From positions 3,622,001-3,686,000 of the forward strand of contig NZ_CP119968.1 in assembly GCF_032163395.1 (NCBI RefSeq): a stretch of DNA of 64,000 nucleotides, written 5' to 3'. Positions 1-8,626 of the stretch are shown piece by piece. This DNA comes from Gloeocapsopsis dulcis (GTDB lineage Bacteria; Cyanobacteriota; Cyanobacteriia; Cyanobacteriales; Chroococcidiopsidaceae). The notes below the pieces were generated by a model. The model was not told where the DNA came from. It saw nothing but the letters and a program-made list of their open reading frames with translations, and made no database searches. A program made the position numbers and the translations under genes. How positions within the stretch are numbered: position 1 is the stretch's first letter; each line of letters opens with the position of its first letter.

Positions 1-213
1 TCGTAGAAGCGATTATTTGGACGGACAGATATCATTCTGCCTCCTGCTCTCAAGGCTCCAGGCAGAATACTTCAAGGGATTTGGTGTTGTTTCAGGCGAT
101 CAGGCTTGTTGTGGCGCATCGAGACTTATTTTTCTGGTTTACAGAATTTTATGGAAGTCTTTGTTATAGCGATCGTTCTTTAGAATAGGAGGCAGCGATT
201 ATAAAGCAATAGT

Positions 214-1167
214 TTAAGGTGTGTTGACAAGGTATTTAAATAAGTCATCAATAACTGCATTCATTGCCAAAATATCAAAAGCATACCAGTAGTCGGAATT
301 GACGAGATAAACTCGATTTTGTTGAACTACTTTTAGTTGCTGCCATAAAGGAGATTGTTGTAACTTTTCTAAAGCTTCTTTACCCGCTTCTTCACCTCTA
401 TATGAAAGAAACAAAACATCGCCATCAATATCAGATAAATTTTCATAAGAAATGTTGGCTTGCGTGAAGAAATCTCCGTTTTGTGCAGGTGGGCGTTGTA
501 ATCCAATGTCATTCAACACTATACTAGTAGGATGTTGTTTTCCGTAGATGAATATTTCAAAAGTGGGATCTACAGTGGCAACGGATACCTGCATTTGCAG
601 ACGGCGATCGCCTATTGCTTGTTTAAGTTGTTCGATTCGCTGCCAGTAGTCATTAATTAACTTTTTGCTTTCCTGTTCCTTGTCGAGGATCTTCGCAAGA
701 TCTTCCAAAGTTTTTTGCCAAGAAGTTGGTGGAGTTGGATGATACAGTGCAACTGTGGGTGCAATATTGGATAGTTGCGTGTAGATATTCTGTAATCGAG
801 TATTTGACAAAATTAAATCAGGTTTCAGTAACAGAAGCCTCTCTAGATTTGGCTCAAATCCCATATTTTCAACTCCATCTGCTTTACCTTGAAGGTGTTC
901 TGGAAAAGGTTCTCCTGGAATCCATGTAGATGCAATAGGTTTTATACCTAATGCCAACGTACTACTAAAAGTCCCCCCCCACAAAGTTACAACTCGCTGA
1001 GGATTATTAGGAATGCACGTTTCACCCGCTGCGTGTTGTACAACTCGACAATTTGCTAAATCCTTAGTGCTTGTAGCACTCTGGTGGATAGGGCTACAAG
1101 CCGAGACAATTGTGCAGATTAATACTCCTAAGAGAAATAGATAGATAAAGCGAAAACAAATTCTCAT
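214..1167 (-). CDS. Iron-siderophore ABC transporter substrate-binding lipoprotein (FecB/FhuD type)
   Basis: This 317-residue protein would capture ferric siderophore in the periplasm for an ABC importer. The N-terminus is a lipoprotein signal: a basic start, a hydrophobic stretch and a lipobox ending VSAC at about residue 24. The body has the periplasmic-binding fold of the FecB class, including a PQRVVTLWGG-like first strand near residue 57 and a long helix near residue 170. Its length is normal for the family and no lesion is visible. It starts 14 bases after the stop of the broken TonB receptor on the same strand, so the two were probably one operon. No permease or ATPase gene is in view. 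The substrate is inferred from family and neighbours. Confidence 0.85.
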   Translation of the reverse strand: MRICFRFIYLFLLGVLICTIVSACSPIHQSATSTKDLANCRVVQHAAGETCIPNNPQRVVTLWGGTFSSTLALGIKPIASTWIPGEPFPEHLQGKADGVENMGFEPNLERLLLLKPDLILSNTRLQNIYTQLSNIAPTVALYHPTPPTSWQKTLEDLAKILDKEQESKKLINDYWQRIEQLKQAIGDRRLQMQVSVATVDPTFEIFIYGKQHPTSIVLNDIGLQRPPAQNGDFFTQANISYENLSDIDGDVLFLSYRGEEAGKEALEKLQQSPLWQQLKVVQQNRVYLVNSDYWYAFDILAMNAVIDDLFKYLVNTP

Positions 1168-1181
1168 ACAGTTCTACTTAC

Positions 1182-3111
1182 TCAAAACTGCCACGAAATT
1201 GTTCCTTGAACCGTGAATGGTTCACCTCGAAAAACTCTTAGACTACTAAAAGAGCCTGAAAAATAATCCACGTCAAATATGTTCTTGAAGTTGATCTGCG
1301 CCTGAAATTGTCCCTGATTGTAAAAGATTGCAGCAGTAGTTTTAGATTCTCGGTTAGTGTGACCTGATCTTGGATTAAACCCCTAGTAAGTCTGATACAG
1401 AAGTGGAGTCAAACAATTGGACAGGTAGCGTAAGAGGTGACTGCCCATACACAGGATTGAACAGATCGAGAGGTGCGGCAGTTCCACGTGAACTTTCAGA
1501 TCTAATCAAATCTATCCTAGCTAGACTAGTTCCCAATAGCAACTGATGTTCAACCGAACCAGTTGAAAAGTTCCCAACAACATCGGTGACAAAACTATAT
1601 ACATCTTGCTCATTGAACCCATCCAAATAGTAGCAATTTAGGGTTCTATTGTCGGGAGACAAATTATCGGGAAAAACGACATTTCTCCTCGTCTCGCGAT
1701 ATGTTCTCAATCCGAAGGCACTTCGCAATGACTAGTTGTCACTGAATTGATGTTCCAATTCAGCCCTAACTCTAATTCCATTCTGATCAAAGTCACTATC
1801 GGGTTCGCCAACATAGAAGTTGCGTGCGATCTTGCCATTGGGGTTGGGGAGTATTGTGCCAACTGCTGGTTGACCAGCTGCAAATACACTATTTAAACTG
1901 ATGTATTCGCCTGAAAAAGTAAGTCTTGTGCTCTCACTAATTTTCCATCCAAGGACAGGCGCGACAGAAATGTTTTGGTTTTCTACAAAGTCAATGAAAC
2001 TACCAGCACTTCTATAAGAAGCATTCAATCGATACAAAACTGTTTGCGAGTCATTTAGTGGTCCAGTTAAATCAATTGCACCGCGATAGAATTCATAACT
2101 GCCAACTGTTGCACTTAATTCGTAAAATGGATCGGGTAAGGGTTGCTTGGTAATGATATTAATCGTGCCACCTGGATTTGCTGAGCCAAACAGTACTGAA
2201 GCGGGACCCTTAAGGACTTCTACCCTGTCTACACTCGTGAGTTCAAGCAGATATGTACCTACAGGATCTTGTAGACCATCTCTGAGGGTAGTTCCAAAAA
2301 ATGAGAACTCGTCAATCCTAAAGCCCCGAATCGTAAAGTCACTTCCTGGCCAAGATCGAGGGGTTACTTGCGCCACACCGCTGACGTTTTGCAAAGCATC
2401 TTCTAAACGGACAGCTTGTTGATCCCGTAGCACCTGTTGCGGCACCACCTGAATTGATTGCGGAATATCCCGCAGTGGAGTATCGGTTCTTGTCGCAGTT
2501 GAAGCATCGGGTACAAAATATCCAGTATCTTGTTCTCCTGTGACAACAATTTGAATTTCATCTTCCGCAGCTTCGGCAAATCCTGGGGTCACGCTCAAAA
2601 CCAAACCTTGGGCTTCTATTCTCACCTCCGCCGTTGGTAGTGCATCGACACCTGTAATGGCGACTCGAACATAATTATTTGGTAAATTTGTTACCGACAC
2701 AAATGCAATTTCTGCAACTGGCTCGACTTGCTGAAACTCCCGTGCGTTTGGCAGTGTTGGCACCGCATTGGGAATATCGGCGATTAAAGTATTGCCAATA
2801 ACTGAGGTTACAGGAGTTAATTCTGCGGAGGTTTCTAAAATTACGTCTAATCCTATATCGGTAGCACTAACGCTAACGCCTGTCACCTCGATGACTAAAG
2901 GAGTTTGACTCAGCCACTGTTCAATAGTTTTTGATGGTTGTGCTATGTCGTGCAGGTGGAGGATATCAGTGATAGGTTGAGATTCTCGCAATCTTCCAGT
3001 CAATGAATGACTACCTGCATCCTTCTCCTGTTCTACCGAATCAGCCCAAGCGGATGGGGCAATTAATACCGAGAAGCAACTTACAATAATCAACCAACGC
3101 AACTGCATCAT
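1182..3111 (-). pseudogene. TonB-dependent siderophore receptor, disrupted
   Basis: This is an outer-membrane ferric-siderophore receptor with a signal peptide, an AMIN domain (about residues 70-120) and a TonB plug with the usual plug motifs. The frame runs from ATG 3111 to an in-frame TAG at 1732-1734, in the context HQFSDN-stop-SLRSAF, where the family has Trp, so one G-to-A change explains it. The same frame continues to 1375. The true beta-barrel C-terminus (ending ISWQF) is encoded in another frame at 1182-1380. The remnant totals about 640 codons, whereas such receptors usually have 800 or more, so about 200 residues of barrel have been deleted as well. A second GTG start at 3123 is possible. 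It is almost certainly non-functional. Confidence 0.88.
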
Positions 3112-3321
3112 CACTCCACACACGTTAACTGAGAAGCATTTTCAAGAACATACAGCTTATGTGCGTGCGATTGAAGCAATTTTGGTCGCTAGGCGGAATA
3201 TTTTTGAATGCTAGCAGGAATTTTTATAGTTGATAATGAATGGGTAATGGGTAGGTTGAATTTAGATCAATTGCCTCTTACTGACTCGTTGTTTGTATCA
3301 TCACTGATAGGGAGCGTGAAG

Positions 3322-3549
3322 ATGATGAACAAAACGGTCTCGAAAGATGAGATGTTACCTGAATATCACTTTGACTATCAACAAGCAAAACCTAATCGAT
3401 TTGCTGCTCGTAGCGAACAACGAATGACTGTTGTCGTTTTAGACGAAGATGTAGCTCAAGTTTTCACAACACCAGAGTCAGTTAACAAGGTGCTTCGAGC
3501 ATTGATTAAAAATATGCCACACATAACAAGTGATGAGACAACTGCTTAA
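3322..3549 (+). CDS. Small antitoxin-like hypothetical protein
   Basis: This is a 75-residue acidic protein beginning MMNKTVSKDE, with a DEMLPEYHFDY segment followed by KPNRF. Short cyanobacterial proteins of this pattern are often found as partners of small toxins, but I know of no proven function. The open frame extends upstream to 3208. I chose the ATG at 3322 because GGGAG lies 7 bases before it and the residues before it look non-coding. No convincing toxin gene overlaps it, so it may be an orphan antitoxin. The family link is from memory and is tentative. Confidence 0.55.
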   Translation: MMNKTVSKDEMLPEYHFDYQQAKPNRFAARSEQRMTVVVLDEDVAQVFTTPESVNKVLRALIKNMPHITSDETTA

Positions 3550-3699
3550 TAAGTTAGGTGTTGCTCCCTATTTTTGTTCTAGTAGACATATCAGATTTAT
3601 GCGGCAGTATAGAAAACGATTGTTCTACAATGCTAGAGCTTTATTTGATAAGATGTTCATAAATGCTACGAAATAAAAAGTTAAGTTGAGGATAGAGTA

Positions 3700-3876
3700 A
3701 TTTCTCCAACAGGTGAACAAGGAAAATCGTGCATTAGGCTTTGTCAATATTTGACAAACTTCTACCGCTCTATTGAGCTTGTACGCTTTGACGATCGCAC
3801 CGGAATTGTTTATATTTTTGCGGGTGAGGATTTACAAATTGTCATTTATCGAGATGGTAAATGGAGATTTCAATGA
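3700..3876 (+). CDS. DUF6888-like small protein, start codon unclear
   Basis: The frame encodes about 58 residues with the pattern EQGKSCIRLCQYLTN, then VRFDDRTGIVYIFAGE and a final YRDGKWRFQ. It resembles small cyanobacterial DUF6888 proteins, usually found beside DUF6887 as here. There is no ATG, GTG or TTG at the expected N-terminus; the frame opens after a TAA at 3682-3684 and the best start is ATT at 3700. Either an unusual start is used or the start has been lost by mutation. Its TGA overlaps the next gene's ATG (ATGA, 3873-3876), which suggests translational coupling. Function is unknown. Confidence 0.5.
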   Translation: MSPTGEQGKSCIRLCQYLTNFYRSIELVRFDDRTGIVYIFAGEDLQIVIYRDGKWRFQ

Positions 3877-4091
3877 AACCAGATTTCGATAATATGAGCA
3901 TTGCTGAACTACGAGCTTATTTACTTGCACATAGGAACGATGACGAAGCCTTTTACAAGCTGGTTGATCGTTTTGAAGTTCGTTCTGAGGATGCCATGCT
4001 TTACCCCTGTCCTGATACTCCTGAAAATATTGCAACTATGGAGGCAGCAATTCAGGAGTATATACAATTGAATGAAAAACGTAAAGAGTAA
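3873..4091 (+). CDS. DUF6887-like small protein
   Basis: This 72-residue protein begins MKPDFDNMSIAELRAYLLAH, the N-terminal pattern of the cyanobacterial DUF6887 family. It is predicted to be soluble and helical. An upstream in-frame ATG at 3861 exists, but the ATG at 3873 matches the family start and overlaps the previous gene's stop. The pairing of the two small genes suggests a two-component module, perhaps toxin-antitoxin-like, but no function is established. Confidence 0.65.
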   Translation: MKPDFDNMSIAELRAYLLAHRNDDEAFYKLVDRFEVRSEDAMLYPCPDTPENIATMEAAIQEYIQLNEKRKE

Positions 4092-4190
4092 GAACTTTGT
4101 AGCAGGCTGTGAAAATATGTTGTTATATCGACCACAGCCACCAAAGAATTTATCACTACACGATTTGGGAGTAAAAAAGTTTATGCCTCG

Positions 4191-5177
4191 TCAATGTATT
4201 TTACATTGCATCTGATAAGCTTTTGGACTAACACCAAATTTCTTCCTAAAAGCAGCCGCGAAGTAACTCCGACTGTCAAAACCGATCGCATCAGCAACTT
4301 CTGTCACCTTCATCTCGCTAGTCGCTAATAATTGCTGTGCTTGTTCTAAGCGATAATCGTGGAGATAGCCAAAAACTGTTTTGCCAAACACCTGTTGAAA
4401 ACCTCGCTTGAGTGCGTAATCGTTTAGCCCGACTTGACGCGCTAGATCGATCAGCGATGGGGGATTATTTAGCCGTTGCAATAAGATTTTCTGCGCCTGA
4501 TGAATTCGATCTAAATCATCTAACTTAAGAGGTGGTATTGGACTTTTACCTTGTTGGAATTCAATTTCCTGCTCAACCATCAGCGCCAATAGCTCTAATA
4601 TCTTACTTTCAAGATATATTTGCTTCGTGACGCCTTGATAAGGGCAGTGAAGAATTTGCTGTAGCGCTAGCCGCATCACTGGTGTCACTTTACCATGGCG
4701 GTACTGATATTCTTGATGTGGTTCCCGAAATAGATGAAGTAACTCTGAGGCAATTTGGTCCCGCAGTACTAATCAAAGATTGACATAATTCGGGTGCGAT
4801 GTGAACGTTAATTTGTAAGTATTGCCCGCTTAATCTTTTATAAATTCCCCCTGATGCTAAACCACTACCACAAAACCAATACTGTCCAGGACTAAGCTCA
4901 TCCTCTCTACATCGGAAACTACCTGATAGGCAAAATCCATATTGAATTGGATGATCGTGTTCTTCAATTTGCGTCGTTAAGTCGCTATGAAGTTGATAGT
5001 TATCGATTGTTAGTGCTATTCCTTCATGCAACTTAATATCTCCTGAAATCCCTGCCCTAATTCAGGAGGAATCTGCCAAATCGCATCCGAGTGATTGGAT
5101 GAATTGGGTTGTTGCAGCGTTGCGTTAGTTTCTTGCCAAAGTTCCTCATAAGCTTGTGCTGAAATTGTGGTAGTCAT
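4191..5177 (-). pseudogene. AraC-family regulator (PchR-like), frameshifted twice
   Basis: This is a transcriptional activator of siderophore receptor genes in related loci. Frame one starts at ATG 5177 (MTTTISAQAYEEL) and reads to about 5040. The frame then changes to one encoding HEGIALTIDNYQLHSDL. Near 4750 it changes back to the first frame, giving ELLHLFREPHQEYQYRHGK and an intact two-HTH AraC domain ending at 4191. The two indels cancel, so only the middle (effector) segment would be scrambled, but stop codons occur in each wrong frame. It lies upstream of, and on the same strand as, the broken TonB receptor, which suggests joint decay of the locus. Confidence 0.85.
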
Positions 5178-5318
5178 GGGGCGATTCGCGTGTTGCTGTC
5201 ATTGATTTATTATTGTTAGTTTAGAAAGATTCTCAATATTTTGTTAACAGTGGGTAGTAGGAATTTGAGTAAGTACGTTGCAGCCTAAAAATTGCACAAG
5301 TGCGATCGCTAGAAATTG

Positions 5319-5909
5319 CTAAAAAAACAATTCCTTAATGCCCTCACTACCAATTTCAATTGCTAATGCTGCTAAGAGAAAACCTAAAAGTTGCGTGACG
5401 ATCACTGCACCTTCAGCACCAATCCATTTGTCAACGCGCCCTGCTTGACGCACAATAAACCATGTCACAACCATCGCCGCGACAGTACCAACGACAACAC
5501 TGATATGTGCATTAGGAGACTCTGACATCAACAACATGACGGTAGTAATAGTTGCAGGACCTGCAAGTAAAGGCAATGCTAGAGGAGTAATCGCTACATC
5601 CCGCCCTTCTTCTACGATTGGCGTATCTAATTCGCCATCGAGCATTTTTAAAGCAATTAATAATAGTAACAGCCCTCCGGCTACTCGTAACGATGCAATG
5701 CTAATGTGCAAGTAATCAAGAATGAATTGACCGCCAAACGCAAAGCTTAAGAGTACTGCGATCGCAACAACACTGGCTTTATCGACTACTCGATTGCGTT
5801 GCTGTGGTTCCATACCTTTAGTGAGAACTAAAAATATGGGTGCATTGCCCAAAGCATCAGCGAGAACGAAAACAGCAACAAAGGTTCTGACTAGGACAGA
5901 CGTATCCAC
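5319..5909 (-). CDS. MarC-family integral membrane protein
   Basis: This is a 196-residue hydrophobic protein with about six membrane segments and the MarC signatures ADALGNAPIFL near residue 18 and LPLLAGPATITTVM near residue 112. The family (also UPF0056) sits in the inner membrane and its transport role is unsettled; the old link to antibiotic resistance is not supported. Length and start (ATG 5909) are normal. It is divergent from the aspartase gene, with about 110 bases between them holding both promoters. Confidence 0.88.
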   Translation of the reverse strand: MDTSVLVRTFVAVFVLADALGNAPIFLVLTKGMEPQQRNRVVDKASVVAIAVLLSFAFGGQFILDYLHISIASLRVAGGLLLLLIALKMLDGELDTPIVEEGRDVAITPLALPLLAGPATITTVMLLMSESPNAHISVVVGTVAAMVVTWFIVRQAGRVDKWIGAEGAVIVTQLLGFLLAALAIEIGSEGIKELFF

Positions 5910-6022
5910 AATTCAATCCTTAAATAATAAAGTAAACTATCCAGCACATCCACTGCCAGGTTTTGTCAAATCAATAAATCTGGCATCATACCTAAGAGTG
6001 ATTTGTTTTTGCACCTGCTACT

Positions 6023-7438
6023 ATGACTCAACACGACTCACAAGTGCGAATTGAACGCGATTCGATGGGAGAACGACAAATTCCCCGTCATGTTTATTAT
6101 GGAATTCAAACGCTGCGGGCGACAGAGAATTTTCCGATTAGTGGACTCAAGCCGTTACCTACATATGTTGATGCGTGTGTGTTAATTAAAAAAGCCACAG
6201 CGATCACCAATGGCGAACTCGAATGCATATCACCGGAACTTAGTCAAGCAATTGTTGCAGCGGCGGATGAAGTGTTATCGGGTAAGTTGCGCGATCAGTT
6301 TGTTGTAGATATTTACCAAGCGGGTGCTGGAACTTCGCATCATATGAATATTAACGAAGTCTTAGCAAATCGTGCTTTAGAAATTTTAGGCGATGAGAAG
6401 GGAAACTATCAGCGTGTTAGCCCAAACGATCATGTTAACTACGGTCAGTCTACCAATGATGTCATTCCGACAGCAATTCGCATTGGGGGCTTATTAGCAC
6501 TGCAACAGACACTTTATCCTGCGTTAACAGGTGCGATCGCCGCTTTAGAAAACAAAGCCGAAGAATTTCAAGATATTGTCCGATCAGGTAGAACACACTT
6601 GCAAGATGCGGTTCCGGTAAGACTAGGTGAAAACTTTCGCGCTTGGGCGCAAATCATTCAAGATCACGAAACTAGAATTAAAACTGCTGCACAAGATCTT
6701 ACAGTCCTAGGATTAGGAGGTAGCGCGGCGGGAACGGGATTAAATACACATCCCCAGTATTGCGATCGCGTTGCTCAAATTTTATCTGAATTAATTGACC
6801 AACCACTACGTCCTGCACCGCATCTCATGGCAGCAATGCAGAGTATGGCACCGTTTGTGAGTGTTTCGGGAGCTTTACGCAACTTAGCACAAGATTGTGT
6901 CAAAATTTCCCACGATTTGCGATTAATGGATTCAGGACCAAAAACAGGTCTTAAAGAAATTCAGCTACCGCCTGTACAGCCTGGATCTTCAATTATGCCA
7001 GGAAAATACAACCCAGTGATGGCAGAAATGACCTCAATGGTATGCTTTCAGGTGATGGGTTATGACAATGCGATCGCACTTGCTGCCCAAGCTGGACAAC
7101 TTGAACTTAATGTGATGATGCCACTAATTGCTTACAATCTGATTCACAGTATAGAGATTTTGGGCAATACACTAGCGGCATTGACAGAACGGTGCATCAA
7201 AGGGATTATGGCAAACAGCGATCGCTGTCTTGCTTATGCTGAAGGTAGCTTAGCACTGGTGACAGCCCTCAATCCATACATTGGCTACTTAAATGCCGCT
7301 GCGGTTGCTAAAGAGTCCCTAGAAACAGGTAAATCACTCCGACAAATTGTTCTCGAACGCGGACTAATGACAGCGGAAGATTTAGCTAAAGTATTAAATC
7401 TAGAACAAATGAGTGCAATGCGTTCTACTCAACGATAA
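6023..7438 (+). CDS. aspA: Aspartate ammonia-lyase
   Basis: The enzyme reversibly converts L-aspartate to fumarate and ammonium in the cytosol. The 471-residue protein belongs to the fumarase/aspartase superfamily. The N-terminal pattern (RIERDSMGERQIP, then YYGIQTLRATENFPISG) is typical of aspartase rather than FumC. The catalytic-loop signature GSSIMPGKYNPVMAE is present near residue 325, and the SCR region contains YGQSTNDVIPTA near 147. The second residue after the lysine is Tyr-Asn rather than the usual Val-Asn, a minor variation. A FumC-like activity cannot be fully excluded from sequence. Confidence 0.85.
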   Translation: MTQHDSQVRIERDSMGERQIPRHVYYGIQTLRATENFPISGLKPLPTYVDACVLIKKATAITNGELECISPELSQAIVAAADEVLSGKLRDQFVVDIYQAGAGTSHHMNINEVLANRALEILGDEKGNYQRVSPNDHVNYGQSTNDVIPTAIRIGGLLALQQTLYPALTGAIAALENKAEEFQDIVRSGRTHLQDAVPVRLGENFRAWAQIIQDHETRIKTAAQDLTVLGLGGSAAGTGLNTHPQYCDRVAQILSELIDQPLRPAPHLMAAMQSMAPFVSVSGALRNLAQDCVKISHDLRLMDSGPKTGLKEIQLPPVQPGSSIMPGKYNPVMAEMTSMVCFQVMGYDNAIALAAQAGQLELNVMMPLIAYNLIHSIEILGNTLAALTERCIKGIMANSDRCLAYAEGSLALVTALNPYIGYLNAAAVAKESLETGKSLRQIVLERGLMTAEDLAKVLNLEQMSAMRSTQR

Positions 7439-7585
7439 GCTCTTTTTTTAGAATACTTGGCATACATAGTAGGTAGGTGAAAATAAGCGCAACTTAAAGA
7501 CTGGTAATTGGTCATTGGCAAGAATATCTATTACCTATTACCGAAGCTAAAATGGTGCAATTTTTAATTATACCTACCTCCTTAA

Positions 7586-8541
7586 GAGTGTATTTCTAAA
7601 AAAAAGATTAACTGAAGGGCAGGAGTACGCTAGTTAGACCAGGATAGGTTAGTTGTGAATTCAAAGTTGGACGATGGTTCTCTCCCCGCAAACTCGCCAG
7701 TTTTATCGAGCTAAAGAACGTGCTGCCAAGCGCTATAGCAGTGATTTAACAGATCAAGAATGGGAAGTGATTCGCCCCCTGCTGCCCTCTCGTTCTCAAG
7801 GTCGAGGTCGCAAACAACAGGTCGATGAACGAGAGATCCTTAATGGTATCTTCTACCAACTTCGCAATGGTTGTATCTGGAGTGATTTGCCCAAAGACCT
7901 GCCTGCTTGGCAGACGGTGTACAAGTATTTTCGGCGTTGGCAACGCAAGGGGTATGGCAGCAGATCCATGACCAACTACGGCAATCAGTCCGGGGTGCTG
8001 CTGGAAGAAATCCTCATGCTAGTGCAGGTTGTATCGACAGTCAAACCGTCAAAACGACGGAAAAAAGGGGGAGGTCTACGGCTTCGACGGTGGCAAATTA
8101 GTGAAAGGACGCAAGCGCTTTATCCTAGTGGACACGTTGGGACTGCTGATCTCAGTACTGGTAATCAATGCCAATTGCTCAGAACAAAAAGGGGGGCGTT
8201 TGTCGTGCATGAAATGGCTCAAGCAGACGCACAGACACTGCAATTGGTCTGGGTGGATCAGGGCTATCAAGGGGAGAACTTTGCGCGTGTGATTGAACAA
8301 TTGTGTGGTGCGAAAGTCGAGGTAGTCAGGCGCTCTGAAGCAGGATTCGTTGTCCTACCGAAGCGGTGGGTTGTAGAGCGAACTTTTGGTTGGCTCAATC
8401 AGAATCGCCGTTTGAGCAAGGATTATGAACTGTTACCTGAAGTGAGTGAGGCAATGATTCAGGGAGCCATGATCCGATTGATGCTGCAACGTTTGGGGGA
8501 ACAGTATGAAGCTACTTCATCTTTTATTTAGAAATGCGCTC
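7586..8541 (+). mobile_element. IS5-family insertion sequence (about 956 bp)
   Basis: Imperfect terminal inverted repeats of about 23 bp flank the transposase: inward from 7586 (GAGTGTATTTCTAAAAAAAA) and inward from 8541 on the other strand (GAGCGCATTTCTAAATAAAA). A 3-bp duplication TAA lies at 7583-7585 and 8542-8544, as in IS5-family elements that target TNA. The element sits between aspA and a leftward gene and interrupts no recognisable gene. Confidence 0.8.
7674..8531 (+). pseudogene. IS5-family transposase with three frame breaks
   Basis: The transposase similarity moves through three frames: 7674 to about 7955, then to about 8060 (GVWQQIHDQLRQ to SQTVKTTEK), then to about 8195 (EVYGFDGGKLVKGRKRF, with the DDE-domain D), then back to the first frame (LVWVDQGYQGENF to the end). 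Each break lies at a G run that is one base short: about 7949, 8066 and 8192. The uninterrupted 285-codon frame is therefore misleading, because its middle third is non-native. The second break lies beside an A6 run where -1 slippage is conceivable. Three breaks together suggest decay or homopolymer sequencing error. Confidence 0.8.
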
Positions 8542-8626
8542 TAAAGCTAAGAGAAATTTCAGTCGGCTACTACTATAATTACTATTAATATGTTTCTCAA
8601 TATGTCTTGACTAAGTATATGGCTAT

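Noticed and set aside
1-213. Possible end of a gene at the window's left edge
   Set aside because: No continuous frame with a family pattern could be recognised in either strand.
7746-7943. Minus-strand 65-codon frame inside the IS5 transposase
   Set aside because: It is a shadow of the transposase gene, with no family-like pattern or start signal.
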